The notes below the pieces were generated by a model. The model was not told the DNA's origin. It worked only from the letters and a program-made list of their open reading frames with translations, and ran no database searches. Shown here piece after piece: positions 33,876-41,897 of a stretch of 58,247 nucleotides of DNA; within the stretch, counting starts at the first letter, position 1; every line of letters begins with the position of its first letter. This stretch comes from Eubacterium sp. AF22-9 (GTDB lineage Bacteria; Bacillota; Clostridia; Lachnospirales; Lachnospiraceae), in NCBI GenBank assembly GCA_003458705.1, contig QRVH01000016.1, positions 1 to 58,247 of the forward strand. The letters are read 5' to 3'. Both the position numbers and the translations under genes were made by a program.

Positions 33876-33916
33876 AAAAACAACGGGATGTTGCCAAGCC
33901 AATATGACAACATCCC
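33876..33916 (-). terminator. terminator after the SPFH gene
   Basis: A 9-bp stem, GGGATGTTG and its complement, with a 14-base loop; on the minus strand followed by GTTGTTTTTG. Confidence 0.8.
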
Positions 33917-33957
33917 TGATTGTTATTTATTAAATTCACATATTACTAATTGTCAGC

Positions 33958-34914
33958 TTATGCAAGCTTTGTTCCACAGTTAGAACAGAACTTAGCACCA
34001 TTAGTTGGTGTTCCACAGTTAGGACAGAACTTAGGTGCTTTGCCACCTGACACATTTGTATTATTATTCATTGCAGTATTCATGTTATTCATCATCTGCT
34101 GTCCAACCTGCATTCCCATCTGGAGCTGCATCATATCACTGGCAATATTCGAACCGCCTCTTGAATTGCCGATACTATCAGCCATAGCCATCTGTGTATA
34201 TCTGTTCATATCTCCAACCATTGCCTGAGAAGCTGCCTTATTAGTCATCTTCTGTACTTCTTCCGGATAAGAGAAGCTTGAGATAGTAAAGCTTGTTATT
34301 GTGATTCCTAACTTGCTCATCTCCATATCAAGGTCTGTCTTAATACCCGCTGAGATATCATAAGCATTAGCCTGAAGATTGAACATATCCTTGCCTTCTT
34401 TAGAAATCCACTTCATAAGAAGCTGGTCAAGAACTGCTGATATTCTTTCCTTAACATCTGCAACAGTGTACATCTGCTTTACACCTGCTACCTTGTCTAT
34501 AAGCGTAATGTAATCAGATACTGAAAACGAGAAGTTACCGAAAGCTCTTATTGGCATGCCACCTGGAAGTGCCTGTGTTGGAATAAGAATAGGATTCTTA
34601 GTTCCCCACTTCTCTGTGAATTCCTTAGTATTAACGAATAAAACTTCAGCTCTTACTCCACTGTTGAAGCCAAACTTAAAGCCTTTAAGTGTTGATAAGA
34701 ATGGAATAATCTGTGATTCAATATCAAAGCTTCCCTCGTCCTTAAAAATACCTTCAATCTTACCATTGTACATAAAGATTGCATCCTGGCCGGCGCGGAT
34801 AATCAGCTTACTGCCTTTCTTGATTTCTCTGTTGGTCCATTTCCAGAAGATTATATCATCTCTGTACTCTTCCCATTCAACTACGTTGGCAAACTGCCCT
34901 TTGAATAATCCCAT
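33958..34914 (-). CDS. SPFH-domain protein with a C-terminal zinc ribbon (YdjI-like)
   Basis: 318 residues. The N-terminal 220 residues form an SPFH/virion-core domain (VVEWEEYRDDIIFWKWTNRE, RAGQDAIFMYNGKIEGIFKD, YPEEVQKMTNKAASQAMVG). A Met/Asn/Gln-rich linker follows, then a double zinc ribbon, CPNCGTPTNGAKFCSNCGTK. It follows pspA by 44 bp. In Bacillus subtilis YdjI is encoded in the pspA (ydjF) operon and recruits PspA to the membrane; the same pairing is seen here, so it likely works in envelope-stress protection. Confidence 0.88.
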   Translation of the reverse strand: MGLFKGQFANVVEWEEYRDDIIFWKWTNREIKKGSKLIIRAGQDAIFMYNGKIEGIFKDEGSFDIESQIIPFLSTLKGFKFGFNSGVRAEVLFVNTKEFTEKWGTKNPILIPTQALPGGMPIRAFGNFSFSVSDYITLIDKVAGVKQMYTVADVKERISAVLDQLLMKWISKEGKDMFNLQANAYDISAGIKTDLDMEMSKLGITITSFTISSFSYPEEVQKMTNKAASQAMVGDMNRYTQMAMADSIGNSRGGSNIASDMMQLQMGMQVGQQMMNNMNTAMNNNTNVSGGKAPKFCPNCGTPTNGAKFCSNCGTKLA

Positions 34915-34958
34915 GTTCCCTCTCCTTATCTATGTATCATTATAAATGTGCTTCTGAA

Positions 34959-35642
34959 TTATAAGCCCATCTGAGCCTTAAGTGCTGCTAATTCATCATC
35001 AACTGCTGTGTTAGCTGGCTCTGCATCATACTTAGCTGCAAGACTGTCAACATCTGCCTCAAGCTGTGTCTGGTTAAGCTCTGCCATTGCATTAGCCTCG
35101 TCAAGCATCTTATTAGCCTTAGCCTCCATCTTACCGAATGCATCCATGCTTGTTCCAACACTGTTAACACTTGAACCAACCTTGTTGATTCTCTCCTGAG
35201 CCTTAGCTGCTGCAACCTTAGCCTTAACTGCATCTCTTCTTGCTTCAAGAGACTGGATATCCTTGCAGAGCTTATCATGCATCTGACGCATCTTAGCTGC
35301 ATTGTCTGCTGCAATATTATATGTCTGCTGTAATGTAGCCTGCTTAGAAACTAACTGCTGCTTCTTCTCAAGGAATGTTCTTGCATCTGCCTCGTTGCCA
35401 GCCTGAAGAGCCTTTTCTGCATATGACTGATACTTGGCAACATCTGCTGTGCATTCATCAAGCTCTCTTTTACATCTTGTCTCCTCAGCCATAACTGAAG
35501 CTGTCTCTGCCTTAACCTTTCCAAGGTCGCTCTCAAGATTTCTCATGTACTGGTCAATCATCTTCTCTGGATCTTCACACTTATCGAGAAGTGCATTGAT
35601 GTTAGCGCTCATAATGTCCTTGAATCTTGTTAAAATACCCAT
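34959..35642 (-). CDS. pspA: PspA/IM30-family phage shock protein
   Basis: 227 residues from ATG 35642 (MGILTRFKDIMSANINALLD), preceded by TGGAGGATTATT. Nearly all coiled coil; the family hallmarks are KCEDPEKMIDQYMRNLESDL and a long ESCRT-III-like helical hairpin. It coats and stabilises damaged membranes. Upstream partner of the SPFH/zinc-ribbon gene. Confidence 0.9.
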   Translation of the reverse strand: MGILTRFKDIMSANINALLDKCEDPEKMIDQYMRNLESDLGKVKAETASVMAEETRCKRELDECTADVAKYQSYAEKALQAGNEADARTFLEKKQQLVSKQATLQQTYNIAADNAAKMRQMHDKLCKDIQSLEARRDAVKAKVAAAKAQERINKVGSSVNSVGTSMDAFGKMEAKANKMLDEANAMAELNQTQLEADVDSLAAKYDAEPANTAVDDELAALKAQMGL

Positions 35643-35732
35643 AATAATCCTCCATTCCTGTGCCGCTTTCTGGCACATATCACCCTCTGGTGCATCCGAA
35701 TTCTGTCTCCCAGAATTCTTAAAACCTTTTTA

Positions 35733-35761
35733 ATTATAATATATCAGGAGTAAAAAGTCAC
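35733..35761 (-). promoter_or_regulatory. putative pspA promoter
   Basis: On the minus strand GTGACT (35761-35756), 17-bp spacer, TATAAT (35738-35733). An inverted repeat around AGAATTCTGGGAGACAGAAT lies between it and the gene and could be an operator. No clear extracytoplasmic sigma signature was found. Confidence 0.4.
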
Positions 35762-35864
35762 TAAGATTTGCTCCTTTGAGACATATTTTAGCGTTTTATT
35801 ACAAATATTAAAATATCATATTATGCACATTACACTATGCTAAAGTTCATTATATTATTCCTAC

Positions 35865-35893
35865 TTGAAATGTGGTTTTAAAAACTATATAAT
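35865..35893 (+). promoter_or_regulatory. promoter of the DUF1836 gene
   Basis: TTGAAA (35865-35870), 17-bp spacer, TATAAT (35888-35893), about 70 bp before the start codon. With the divergent pspA promoter this accounts for the 318-bp gap. Confidence 0.65.
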
Positions 35894-35960
35894 ATAGCTT
35901 TAAGCATTAATATAAATGTATTCTCTCATGAATACGCATTTTTAAAGAAATGAGGAACAT

Positions 35961-36602
35961 ATGAACAACGATATTAAAGAGCTTATGAGCGGTATTCTTA
36001 AAGATATGTCCGCTCTTAACTATATAAAACCCGGAGATGTGCCTAACATCAATCTGTACATGGATCAGGTTACAACATTTATGTATGAACATCTTCACGA
36101 TACAAAGCGTACCACTGATGATAAAGTACTAACCAAAACAATGATTAACAACTATGCCAAAAACAATCTGCTGCCATCACCAGTAAAGAAAAAGTACTCT
36201 AAGGAACACATATATATCCTTACATTTATCTATTACTTTAAGAACATTCTCTCAATAAGTGATATACAGAAAATGCTCAATCCTCTCACTGAGAAATTCT
36301 TTGATGAAGGTTCCAAGCCGGATCTGGATTATATATATAAAGAGATTTTTTCAATGGAATCCTCTCTTGCAAGGCCATTATCTAAAGATATATTTGCAAA
36401 GTCTGAACAGGCAAGCAATGCATTTACCGATGTAAAGGATGATGATGACAGAGAATTCTTACAGTTCTTCAGTCTTGTATGCCTTTTAAGCTTTGATGTA
36501 TACATGAAGAAGAACATGATTGAAAGTCTGATTGATGATTACTCTGCCAAGCATGCGCCAAAGCAGCCTGAGAAGCCTGATAAAACAGACAAAAAGAAAT
36601 AA
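35961..36602 (+). CDS. DUF1836-family putative regulator
   Basis: 213 residues: SGILKDMSALNYIKPGDVPN, INLYMDQVTTFMYEHL, then TKTMINNYAKNNLLPSPVKK and YSKEHIYILTFIYYFKNILS. The last two are the DUF1836 signature and look like a MerR-type winged helix. Gram-positive members are thought to be DNA-binding regulators, with no defined regulon. The C-terminus is Lys/Pro-rich (PKQPEKPDKTDKKK). Divergent from pspA; its own promoter and terminator. Confidence 0.82.
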   Translation: MNNDIKELMSGILKDMSALNYIKPGDVPNINLYMDQVTTFMYEHLHDTKRTTDDKVLTKTMINNYAKNNLLPSPVKKKYSKEHIYILTFIYYFKNILSISDIQKMLNPLTEKFFDEGSKPDLDYIYKEIFSMESSLARPLSKDIFAKSEQASNAFTDVKDDDDREFLQFFSLVCLLSFDVYMKKNMIESLIDDYSAKHAPKQPEKPDKTDKKK

Positions 36603-36612
36603 TCTATAAATT

Positions 36613-36644
36613 AAGGGAACTGCCAGTACTGACAGTTCCCTTTT
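36613..36644 (+). terminator. terminator between the DUF1836 gene and the YerC-like gene
   Basis: A 10-bp perfect stem, AAGGGAACTG and its complement, then CCCTTTTGC. It lies between two convergent genes and can serve the plus strand; the A-rich left flank may also help the minus strand. Confidence 0.75.
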
Positions 36645-36659
36645 GCATTGTTTCATATA

Positions 36660-36974
36660 TTACTTATTATCTTCTGACTCTTTCTCAAGCATGCCAAGTC
36701 TTTCAAATACTCTGTCATACCCGTCATTACCATAATTAAGCGAACGGTTTACCCTGCTGATTGTCGCAGTAGACGCACCTGTCTTCTCCGCAATATCAAG
36801 ATATGTCCTGTGTTCTCTTAACATCTTGGCAACCTCAAATCTCTGTGACAGGGATAAAATCTCGTTAATTGTACATACATCCTCAAAGAAATCGTATGCT
36901 TCATCTAAATCCTTAAGACTTAATATTGCCTGAAAAAGCTGCTCAACAGCCTGTGTCTTTAACTTATTATTCAT
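36660..36974 (-). CDS. YerC/YecD-family TrpR-like transcriptional regulator
   Basis: 104 residues from ATG 36974 (MNNKLKTQAVEQLFQAILSL), with GGGGTGGAC upstream; the longer reading from 37022 has no ribosome site. TrpR superfamily features: DEAYDFFEDVCTINEILSLS, QRFEVAKMLREHRTYLDIAE, KTGASTATISRVNRSLNYG. In Bacillus it is usually linked to pcrA/ligA and not to tryptophan. Here it is about 3 kb from pcrA. Regulated genes unknown. Confidence 0.88.
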   Translation of the reverse strand: MNNKLKTQAVEQLFQAILSLKDLDEAYDFFEDVCTINEILSLSQRFEVAKMLREHRTYLDIAEKTGASTATISRVNRSLNYGNDGYDRVFERLGMLEKESEDNK

Positions 36975-37055
36975 AATTGTCCACCCCGGTTTTCCAAAAT
37001 AGCATTGGCTTATTACTTTCAAATTTTAACACAGTGAAGTTTTCAAGTAAAGACA

Positions 37056-39743
37056 TTATTCACTTCTTAATGCCACAACAGGGTCTTTTTTAGCTGCAAG
37101 CTTTGCCGGGATAAGTCCTGCGATAAATGTGAGGAACATACTTATTATTATAAGTATTACTCCGCCTGCAACCGGAAGCTGTGCAACATTGGAAATGTCT
37201 GTAAGGTGCTTAATCAACGCATTTGCAGGTATGCACAGCAATAAAGTTACAACAATGCCAAGTGCGCCTGAAACAAAACCTTCAATAAGTGTCTCTGCAT
37301 TGAATATTCTTGAAACATCTTTCTTAGAAGCACCAATACTTCTTAATACTCCAATTTCCTTAGTTCTTTCAAGTACTGAAATGTATGTGATAATACCTAT
37401 CATTATTGAAGAAACTATAAGTGATATTGCAACAAATGCTATTAAAACATATGAAATTGCATTAATAATTGTACTTACTGATGACATCATTATTCCAACA
37501 TAATCTGTGTAGTTAATAACATTTTCTTCCTTGCCATCATCCTGCTGCAACTTATTGTAATCCTTGATAATATTCTGAACCTTCTCCTTAGAATCAAAAT
37601 CAGTTGCATATATATCTATCTGTGAAGGTGTATCAAGGTCTGTAATTCCAAGCTTCGACTTATTGCTGTCTAATGTTGCATCTGTTGTTCTAGCCTTTAG
37701 TGACGCTGAGAAAAGCTGTAGTATCTGATCATCGCTCATTCCACTTGTCATTGCCTGCATCTGGGCGCTTTCCTCTGGTGAAAGTGTTGCCATATATGCA
37801 TTTACATCGTCCATTGTAATCTCTGTATTCCTGTCATTGTCAAATGGAACTCCTGTAAATACATCAACGCTTGTATCAGCAAGCTGTGCCTTGGCAATCT
37901 CACTATTCTTTACTTCTTCGATAATGTATTCAGTAAGCTTTGCTGTATAACCGATTCCACTTGAAATTGAAGTGCTGACTGCGTCATCATTAGGTCTGAT
38001 TATTCCACATACTTTAATATCAGTTCCGTTATTTACAACATTTGTCATATACTTATCATCTTTGCTGTAATCGTCCCATGTACCGGTCACATCATTGTAC
38101 TTATACATGTCCGTAGGCATAACAAGCTTAAACTCTGTATCAAGTATCTCGTCAAATGTATAGCTTATATCTTTTTTTGTTTCGTATGATTCACCAACCA
38201 TCATTTTCTTAAAGAGTGTTCTTACTTCCTCAGGGTCTTTAAGTCCTAATGAGTAAAGTGTATAATCATCAACCTCGTTATTCTTATCGACAACAAGCAC
38301 AACCTCGTTGTAATTCTCTGGCCAGTGTCCTGCGAGGACATCATACTGCTCATCAAGAACCTGCTGGTTTCCTAAAAGCTGGTTCCACACACTGCTGTTA
38401 GAAAACATCCCCATACCCATGCCTGATGACATTGCAGAAGATGTGCTTGTTGCACCTTCGCCATATATCGAATCAAACATTGTACTTGGGTTTAACTGCT
38501 CTACACCGTTAGAAGTATCCTTCATATAAATGTTAAGAGGAACATCATATGAATACTGGATATCACTTACATATGACTTAATGTCAGAGCTGCCATTTTC
38601 AATGTATTTCTTAAACTCTGAAAGGTTATTGCTCTTAACTTCCTTTACCATGGTATTAATCATGTCACCCATGATATCGTTAGAATATATTTTAGACTTA
38701 TCCTCATGCTCTTCTGAATCCGAATTGCCTGTCATGCTTGTAACCATGCTGCTTATATCAATAGCTTCCGCCTGAAGTGTTATAGGATAGCTTGAAAGCG
38801 TATCTCTCTGAACCCTGTCTATGTATAACTGGATACCATTTGATATAGACAGAATCATTGCAATACCGATAATTCCTATGCTTCCTGCAAATGCAGTAAG
38901 AATCGTTCTTGTTTTCTTAGTCATCAGGTTATTAAAGGAAAGTGAAAGTGCTGTAAAGAATGACATAGATGTTTTCTGCTTCTTCCCTGACTTTTTAATC
39001 TTCTTTTCTGATGTCTTAACCTTAGCAGCCTCTTTAGCCCTGATATCAGCTTCCATATCTTCTAACGTATATGGATCAGAGTCATCAGTTATCACACCAT
39101 CTAGCAATCTGACTATTCTTGTAGAATAATCCTTGGCAAGCTCCGGATTGTGAGTTACCATAATTATAAGTCTGTCCTTTGATATCTCCTTTAAAAGCTC
39201 CATAATCTGGATACTTGTCTCTGTGTCAAGCGCTCCTGTAGGCTCGTCAGCAAGCAGGATATCAGGATTATTTACAAGTGCTCTTGCAATAGCAACCCTC
39301 TGCATCTGTCCACCTGACATCTGATTAGGCTTCTTGTGAATCTGCTCTCCAAGTCCAACTTTCTCAAGTGCCTCTATCGCTCTTTTCTTTCTCTCTGCCT
39401 TAGATACACCTGAAAGCGTAAGTGCAAGCTCTACATTAGATAAAACTGTCTGGTGCGGAATCAGATTGTAACTCTGGAACACAAAACCAATAGAATTATT
39501 TCTGTAAAAATCCCAGTCTCTGTCCTTATAATTCTTAGTTGACACTCCATTTATCTTAAGGTCGCCGCTCGTATACTTATCAAGTCCGCCTATAATATTA
39601 AGCATAGTAGTCTTACCACATCCGGACTGTCCAAGAATCGACACGAACTCACAGTCCCTGAACCTAAGATTAATGCCCTTCAATGCGCTCACAGTAGTAG
39701 AACCGGACACATAGTCTTTCTTTATATCATTTAATTCAAGCAT
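37056..39743 (-). CDS. MacB-like ABC transporter: fused ATPase and FtsX permease
   Basis: 895 residues with ATPase and permease in one chain. ATPase (1-230): Walker A GQSGCGKTT, signature MSGGQMQR, Walker B ILLADEPTGALD, H-loop MVTHN. A Lys-rich linker (KVKTSEKKIKKSGKKQKTS) leads to a first membrane helix near 280. A large extracellular domain (about 310-730) is rich in Asp/Ser, and a C-terminal FtsX core has three helices (VLERTKEIGVLRSIGASKKD). It likely moves peptides or lipoproteins or drives an envelope enzyme, not bulk export. Directly upstream lies the roughly 300-bp palindromic element. Confidence 0.9.
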   Translation of the reverse strand: MLELNDIKKDYVSGSTTVSALKGINLRFRDCEFVSILGQSGCGKTTMLNIIGGLDKYTSGDLKINGVSTKNYKDRDWDFYRNNSIGFVFQSYNLIPHQTVLSNVELALTLSGVSKAERKKRAIEALEKVGLGEQIHKKPNQMSGGQMQRVAIARALVNNPDILLADEPTGALDTETSIQIMELLKEISKDRLIIMVTHNPELAKDYSTRIVRLLDGVITDDSDPYTLEDMEADIRAKEAAKVKTSEKKIKKSGKKQKTSMSFFTALSLSFNNLMTKKTRTILTAFAGSIGIIGIAMILSISNGIQLYIDRVQRDTLSSYPITLQAEAIDISSMVTSMTGNSDSEEHEDKSKIYSNDIMGDMINTMVKEVKSNNLSEFKKYIENGSSDIKSYVSDIQYSYDVPLNIYMKDTSNGVEQLNPSTMFDSIYGEGATSTSSAMSSGMGMGMFSNSSVWNQLLGNQQVLDEQYDVLAGHWPENYNEVVLVVDKNNEVDDYTLYSLGLKDPEEVRTLFKKMMVGESYETKKDISYTFDEILDTEFKLVMPTDMYKYNDVTGTWDDYSKDDKYMTNVVNNGTDIKVCGIIRPNDDAVSTSISSGIGYTAKLTEYIIEEVKNSEIAKAQLADTSVDVFTGVPFDNDRNTEITMDDVNAYMATLSPEESAQMQAMTSGMSDDQILQLFSASLKARTTDATLDSNKSKLGITDLDTPSQIDIYATDFDSKEKVQNIIKDYNKLQQDDGKEENVINYTDYVGIMMSSVSTIINAISYVLIAFVAISLIVSSIMIGIITYISVLERTKEIGVLRSIGASKKDVSRIFNAETLIEGFVSGALGIVVTLLLCIPANALIKHLTDISNVAQLPVAGGVILIIISMFLTFIAGLIPAKLAAKKDPVVALRSE

Positions 39744-39768
39744 GGAATACTCCTTTTATTTTATTTAG

Positions 39769-40070
39769 GGCTGCGGATTGGGAACTTGTCTGCATCCTTC
39801 GACTTGCGTACATGACGTTGTGGCATCTGACTATAGCATACGCTTTCAGAAATCCTGCGCTTAGTGTAACTAAATGCCGCTATCTACAAAGTTTATTACA
39901 GTGCGTCAAATCAAACGCGCTTCGCTTGAACGAGATTTGACGCACCGCCCTTATGTATATAGCGACATTAAGTTACACACAGCCCGGATTATTCAAGCGT
40001 ATGCTATAGTCAGACACCGCAACTGATATACACAACATTTAAGACGCAGACCAATTCCCAATCCGCAACC
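39769..40070. repeat. approximately 300-bp near-palindromic element (giant imperfect hairpin)
   Basis: The left arm (39769-39912) and right arm (39934-40070) are reverse complements over about 140 bases with interruptions. Exact blocks include TGCGGATTGGGAA with its complement at 40056-40068, TCTGACTATAGCATACGCTT with its complement near 39995-40014, GTGTAAC with GTTACAC, CGCTAT with ATAGCG, and GTGCGTCAAATC with GATTTGACGCAC. The loop is about 21 bases. No ORF of note is inside. It fills most of the 434-bp gap between a MacB-like gene and a cell wall hydrolase. It may be a miniature inverted-repeat transposon, a bidirectional terminator or a structured RNA; no target-site duplication is obvious. 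Confidence 0.85.
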
Positions 40071-40177
40071 TTCAATTAATATACACCATGGAAAGCTTGG
40101 CTTGCAATTTATTCCAGCACATTTTATACTAATATTGTTTTTTATTTATAAAAATATAATGATTATCAGGAGTCTAT

Positions 40178-41380
40178 GTGAAACATTTTATCAGATTAAG
40201 ATTAAAGAATTTAACGGCCATTGGTCTTTCGCTTTGCATGGCAGCTACATTTGCTGTTCCATTTTTTGCTTATCCTGACCAGTTGATGGCTGATACACAG
40301 GATGACCTCGACGCTGTTAATAAACAGCTTGAAGAATTAAGAAATAAACAGAGCGAGCTCAATGAATCTTACGGGGAGCTTAACGAGAAGCTGTCTGCTT
40401 CCGGAGAGAAGCTGTCTTCTATTGAAGATGCAGTTAATGCGAAGCAGTCCGAGATTGATGCTACCAATATCCAAGTTGCTGATATGCAGGCAGAGATTGA
40501 CCAGCAGTACGCCTCCATGAAACTTCGTATACAGTTTATGTATGAGAATAATAATGCTACTATCCTGTCAACGCTTTTGTCGGCTGAAAGCCTTTCTGAC
40601 CTTTTATCCAAGTCAGAATATATCCAGCAGATTTCTAATTATGACCACCAGAAGATGCAGGCATTAAGTGACCTTCTGGCTTCTCTTAAAGAAACTCAGG
40701 CAAAGCTTGAAGAAGAGATGACCGAACTTGTCACTCTTAAAGATGATGCAGCCCGTGAAGCTGATAATTTTGCTGTGCTTCTCTCACAATGCCAGACAGA
40801 GCTTGACACTACAAGCGACAGCATTACTGATGCAGAAGCACTTGCACTTGAATACGAAAAGCAGATTGAACAGGAAATGTTAGAGCGTCAGCGCCGTGAA
40901 ATGGAAGCCCTTGAAGCTGCAAGAAAAGCACAGGAAGAGGCGGACAAAGCCAATAACGCCGGTAATACAGGCAATAATTCATCTTCCGGCTCTGCTATGG
41001 TTGACCAGAACGCTCTTAACAATGTTCTTAAGAATCACACTGCCGAAGATGTTGCAATGCTCGCAGCAATTATTGAATGTGAAGCCGGCAACCAGTCATA
41101 TGCGGGCAAATGTGCTGTAGGAAGTGTTGTTATCAACAGAGTTGCTGACCCACGCTTTGCCAACAGCATAAGCGGCGTAATATATGCACCTTACCAGTTT
41201 TCACCTGTTGCCAGCGGACGATTTGCAATAGTACTTGCAAGAGGTGCAAATGCAGCCTGCACCCAGGCAGCCGTTGATGTGCTTAACGGTTATATCAATA
41301 TTAACGCACTATATTTTCATGTATATGACAGTTCTGTCGATGTGGGCGGAACCGTTATCGGAGATCATGTATTTTACTAA
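40178..41380 (+). CDS. secreted SleB-type cell wall hydrolase with a coiled-coil domain
   Basis: 400 residues. A signal peptide (RLRLKNLTAIGLSLCMAATF, about 1-37) is followed by a long coiled coil (40-255) of the CwlO/EnvC-like sort (LDAVNKQLEELRNKQSELNE), a Gly/Asn/Ser linker (NNAGNTGNNSSSGSA) and a Hydrolase_2/SleB domain from about 280 (MLAAIIECEAGNQSYAGKCA, VGSVVINRVADPRF, YFHVYDSS). The Glu in IECEAGNQ is the likely catalytic acid. The coiled coil suggests control by an FtsEX-like partner or membrane tethering. Start with AGGAGTCTAT upstream; the initiation codon is GTG at 40178. Confidence 0.88.
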   Translation: MKHFIRLRLKNLTAIGLSLCMAATFAVPFFAYPDQLMADTQDDLDAVNKQLEELRNKQSELNESYGELNEKLSASGEKLSSIEDAVNAKQSEIDATNIQVADMQAEIDQQYASMKLRIQFMYENNNATILSTLLSAESLSDLLSKSEYIQQISNYDHQKMQALSDLLASLKETQAKLEEEMTELVTLKDDAAREADNFAVLLSQCQTELDTTSDSITDAEALALEYEKQIEQEMLERQRREMEALEAARKAQEEADKANNAGNTGNNSSSGSAMVDQNALNNVLKNHTAEDVAMLAAIIECEAGNQSYAGKCAVGSVVINRVADPRFANSISGVIYAPYQFSPVASGRFAIVLARGANAACTQAAVDVLNGYININALYFHVYDSSVDVGGTVIGDHVFY

Positions 41381-41414
41381 CTCATTAAATATACCAAGGG
41401 GAGAATTATTAACT

Positions 41415-41897
41415 ATGAAGAAAGCAACTAAAGCATCTGATAACAGATATTATCAGGCAAGATTTTCTGCTGCACAGAAAAATACTGACTTTGAAAGCCG
41501 TGAAGCAGCTTCAGATGTCGTAGGTATAGACAGAACAAGACTTGCAAGAATTGAACTTGGCAATGTAACACCTTATGCAGACGAGGTTGTATCTATGTCA
41601 AAATGCTACAACGCTCCTGAACTCTGCTACAATTACTGCTCAAACGAATGTCCGATTGGAAGGCTTACAATGAAGGAAGTCCAGATTAATTCATTTGACA
41701 GATTATCATTAAAAATGCTTGGTTCTTTGAATGATATCGAAAACCTGCGAGCTTCTATTATCAATATCTCTGCTGATGGCCAGGTTGATATTGGAGAACA
41801 GGAGGAATTCAAGCAGATACTTGAATCCCTCGACCTTATTTCCAATAATGCGAAAGCCCTTGAATTGTGGGCTAAGAAAAACATTACGAATATTTAA
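41415..41897 (+). CDS. XRE-type helix-turn-helix protein
   Basis: 160 residues from ATG 41415 (MKKATKASDNRYYQARFSAA), preceded by AAGGGGAGAATT; 34 bp after the hydrolase gene, so probably in one operon. The N-terminal 65 residues are a helix-turn-helix (SREAASDVVGIDRTRLARIE). A cysteine patch follows (CYNAPELCYNYCSNECPIG), which may bind a metal. The C-terminal 90 residues are helical. Similar to phage-type regulators seen in Clostridia. Its stop overlaps the convergent GH43 stop by a few bases. Confidence 0.75.
   Translation: MKKATKASDNRYYQARFSAAQKNTDFESREAASDVVGIDRTRLARIELGNVTPYADEVVSMSKCYNAPELCYNYCSNECPIGRLTMKEVQINSFDRLSLKMLGSLNDIENLRASIINISADGQVDIGEQEEFKQILESLDLISNNAKALELWAKKNITNI

Noticed and set aside
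41235-41414. Longer 220-residue reading of the XRE gene starting inside the hydrolase gene
   Set aside because: The extra residues are a shadow of the hydrolase frame; the ATG at 41415 has a ribosome site and fits the helix-turn-helix start.
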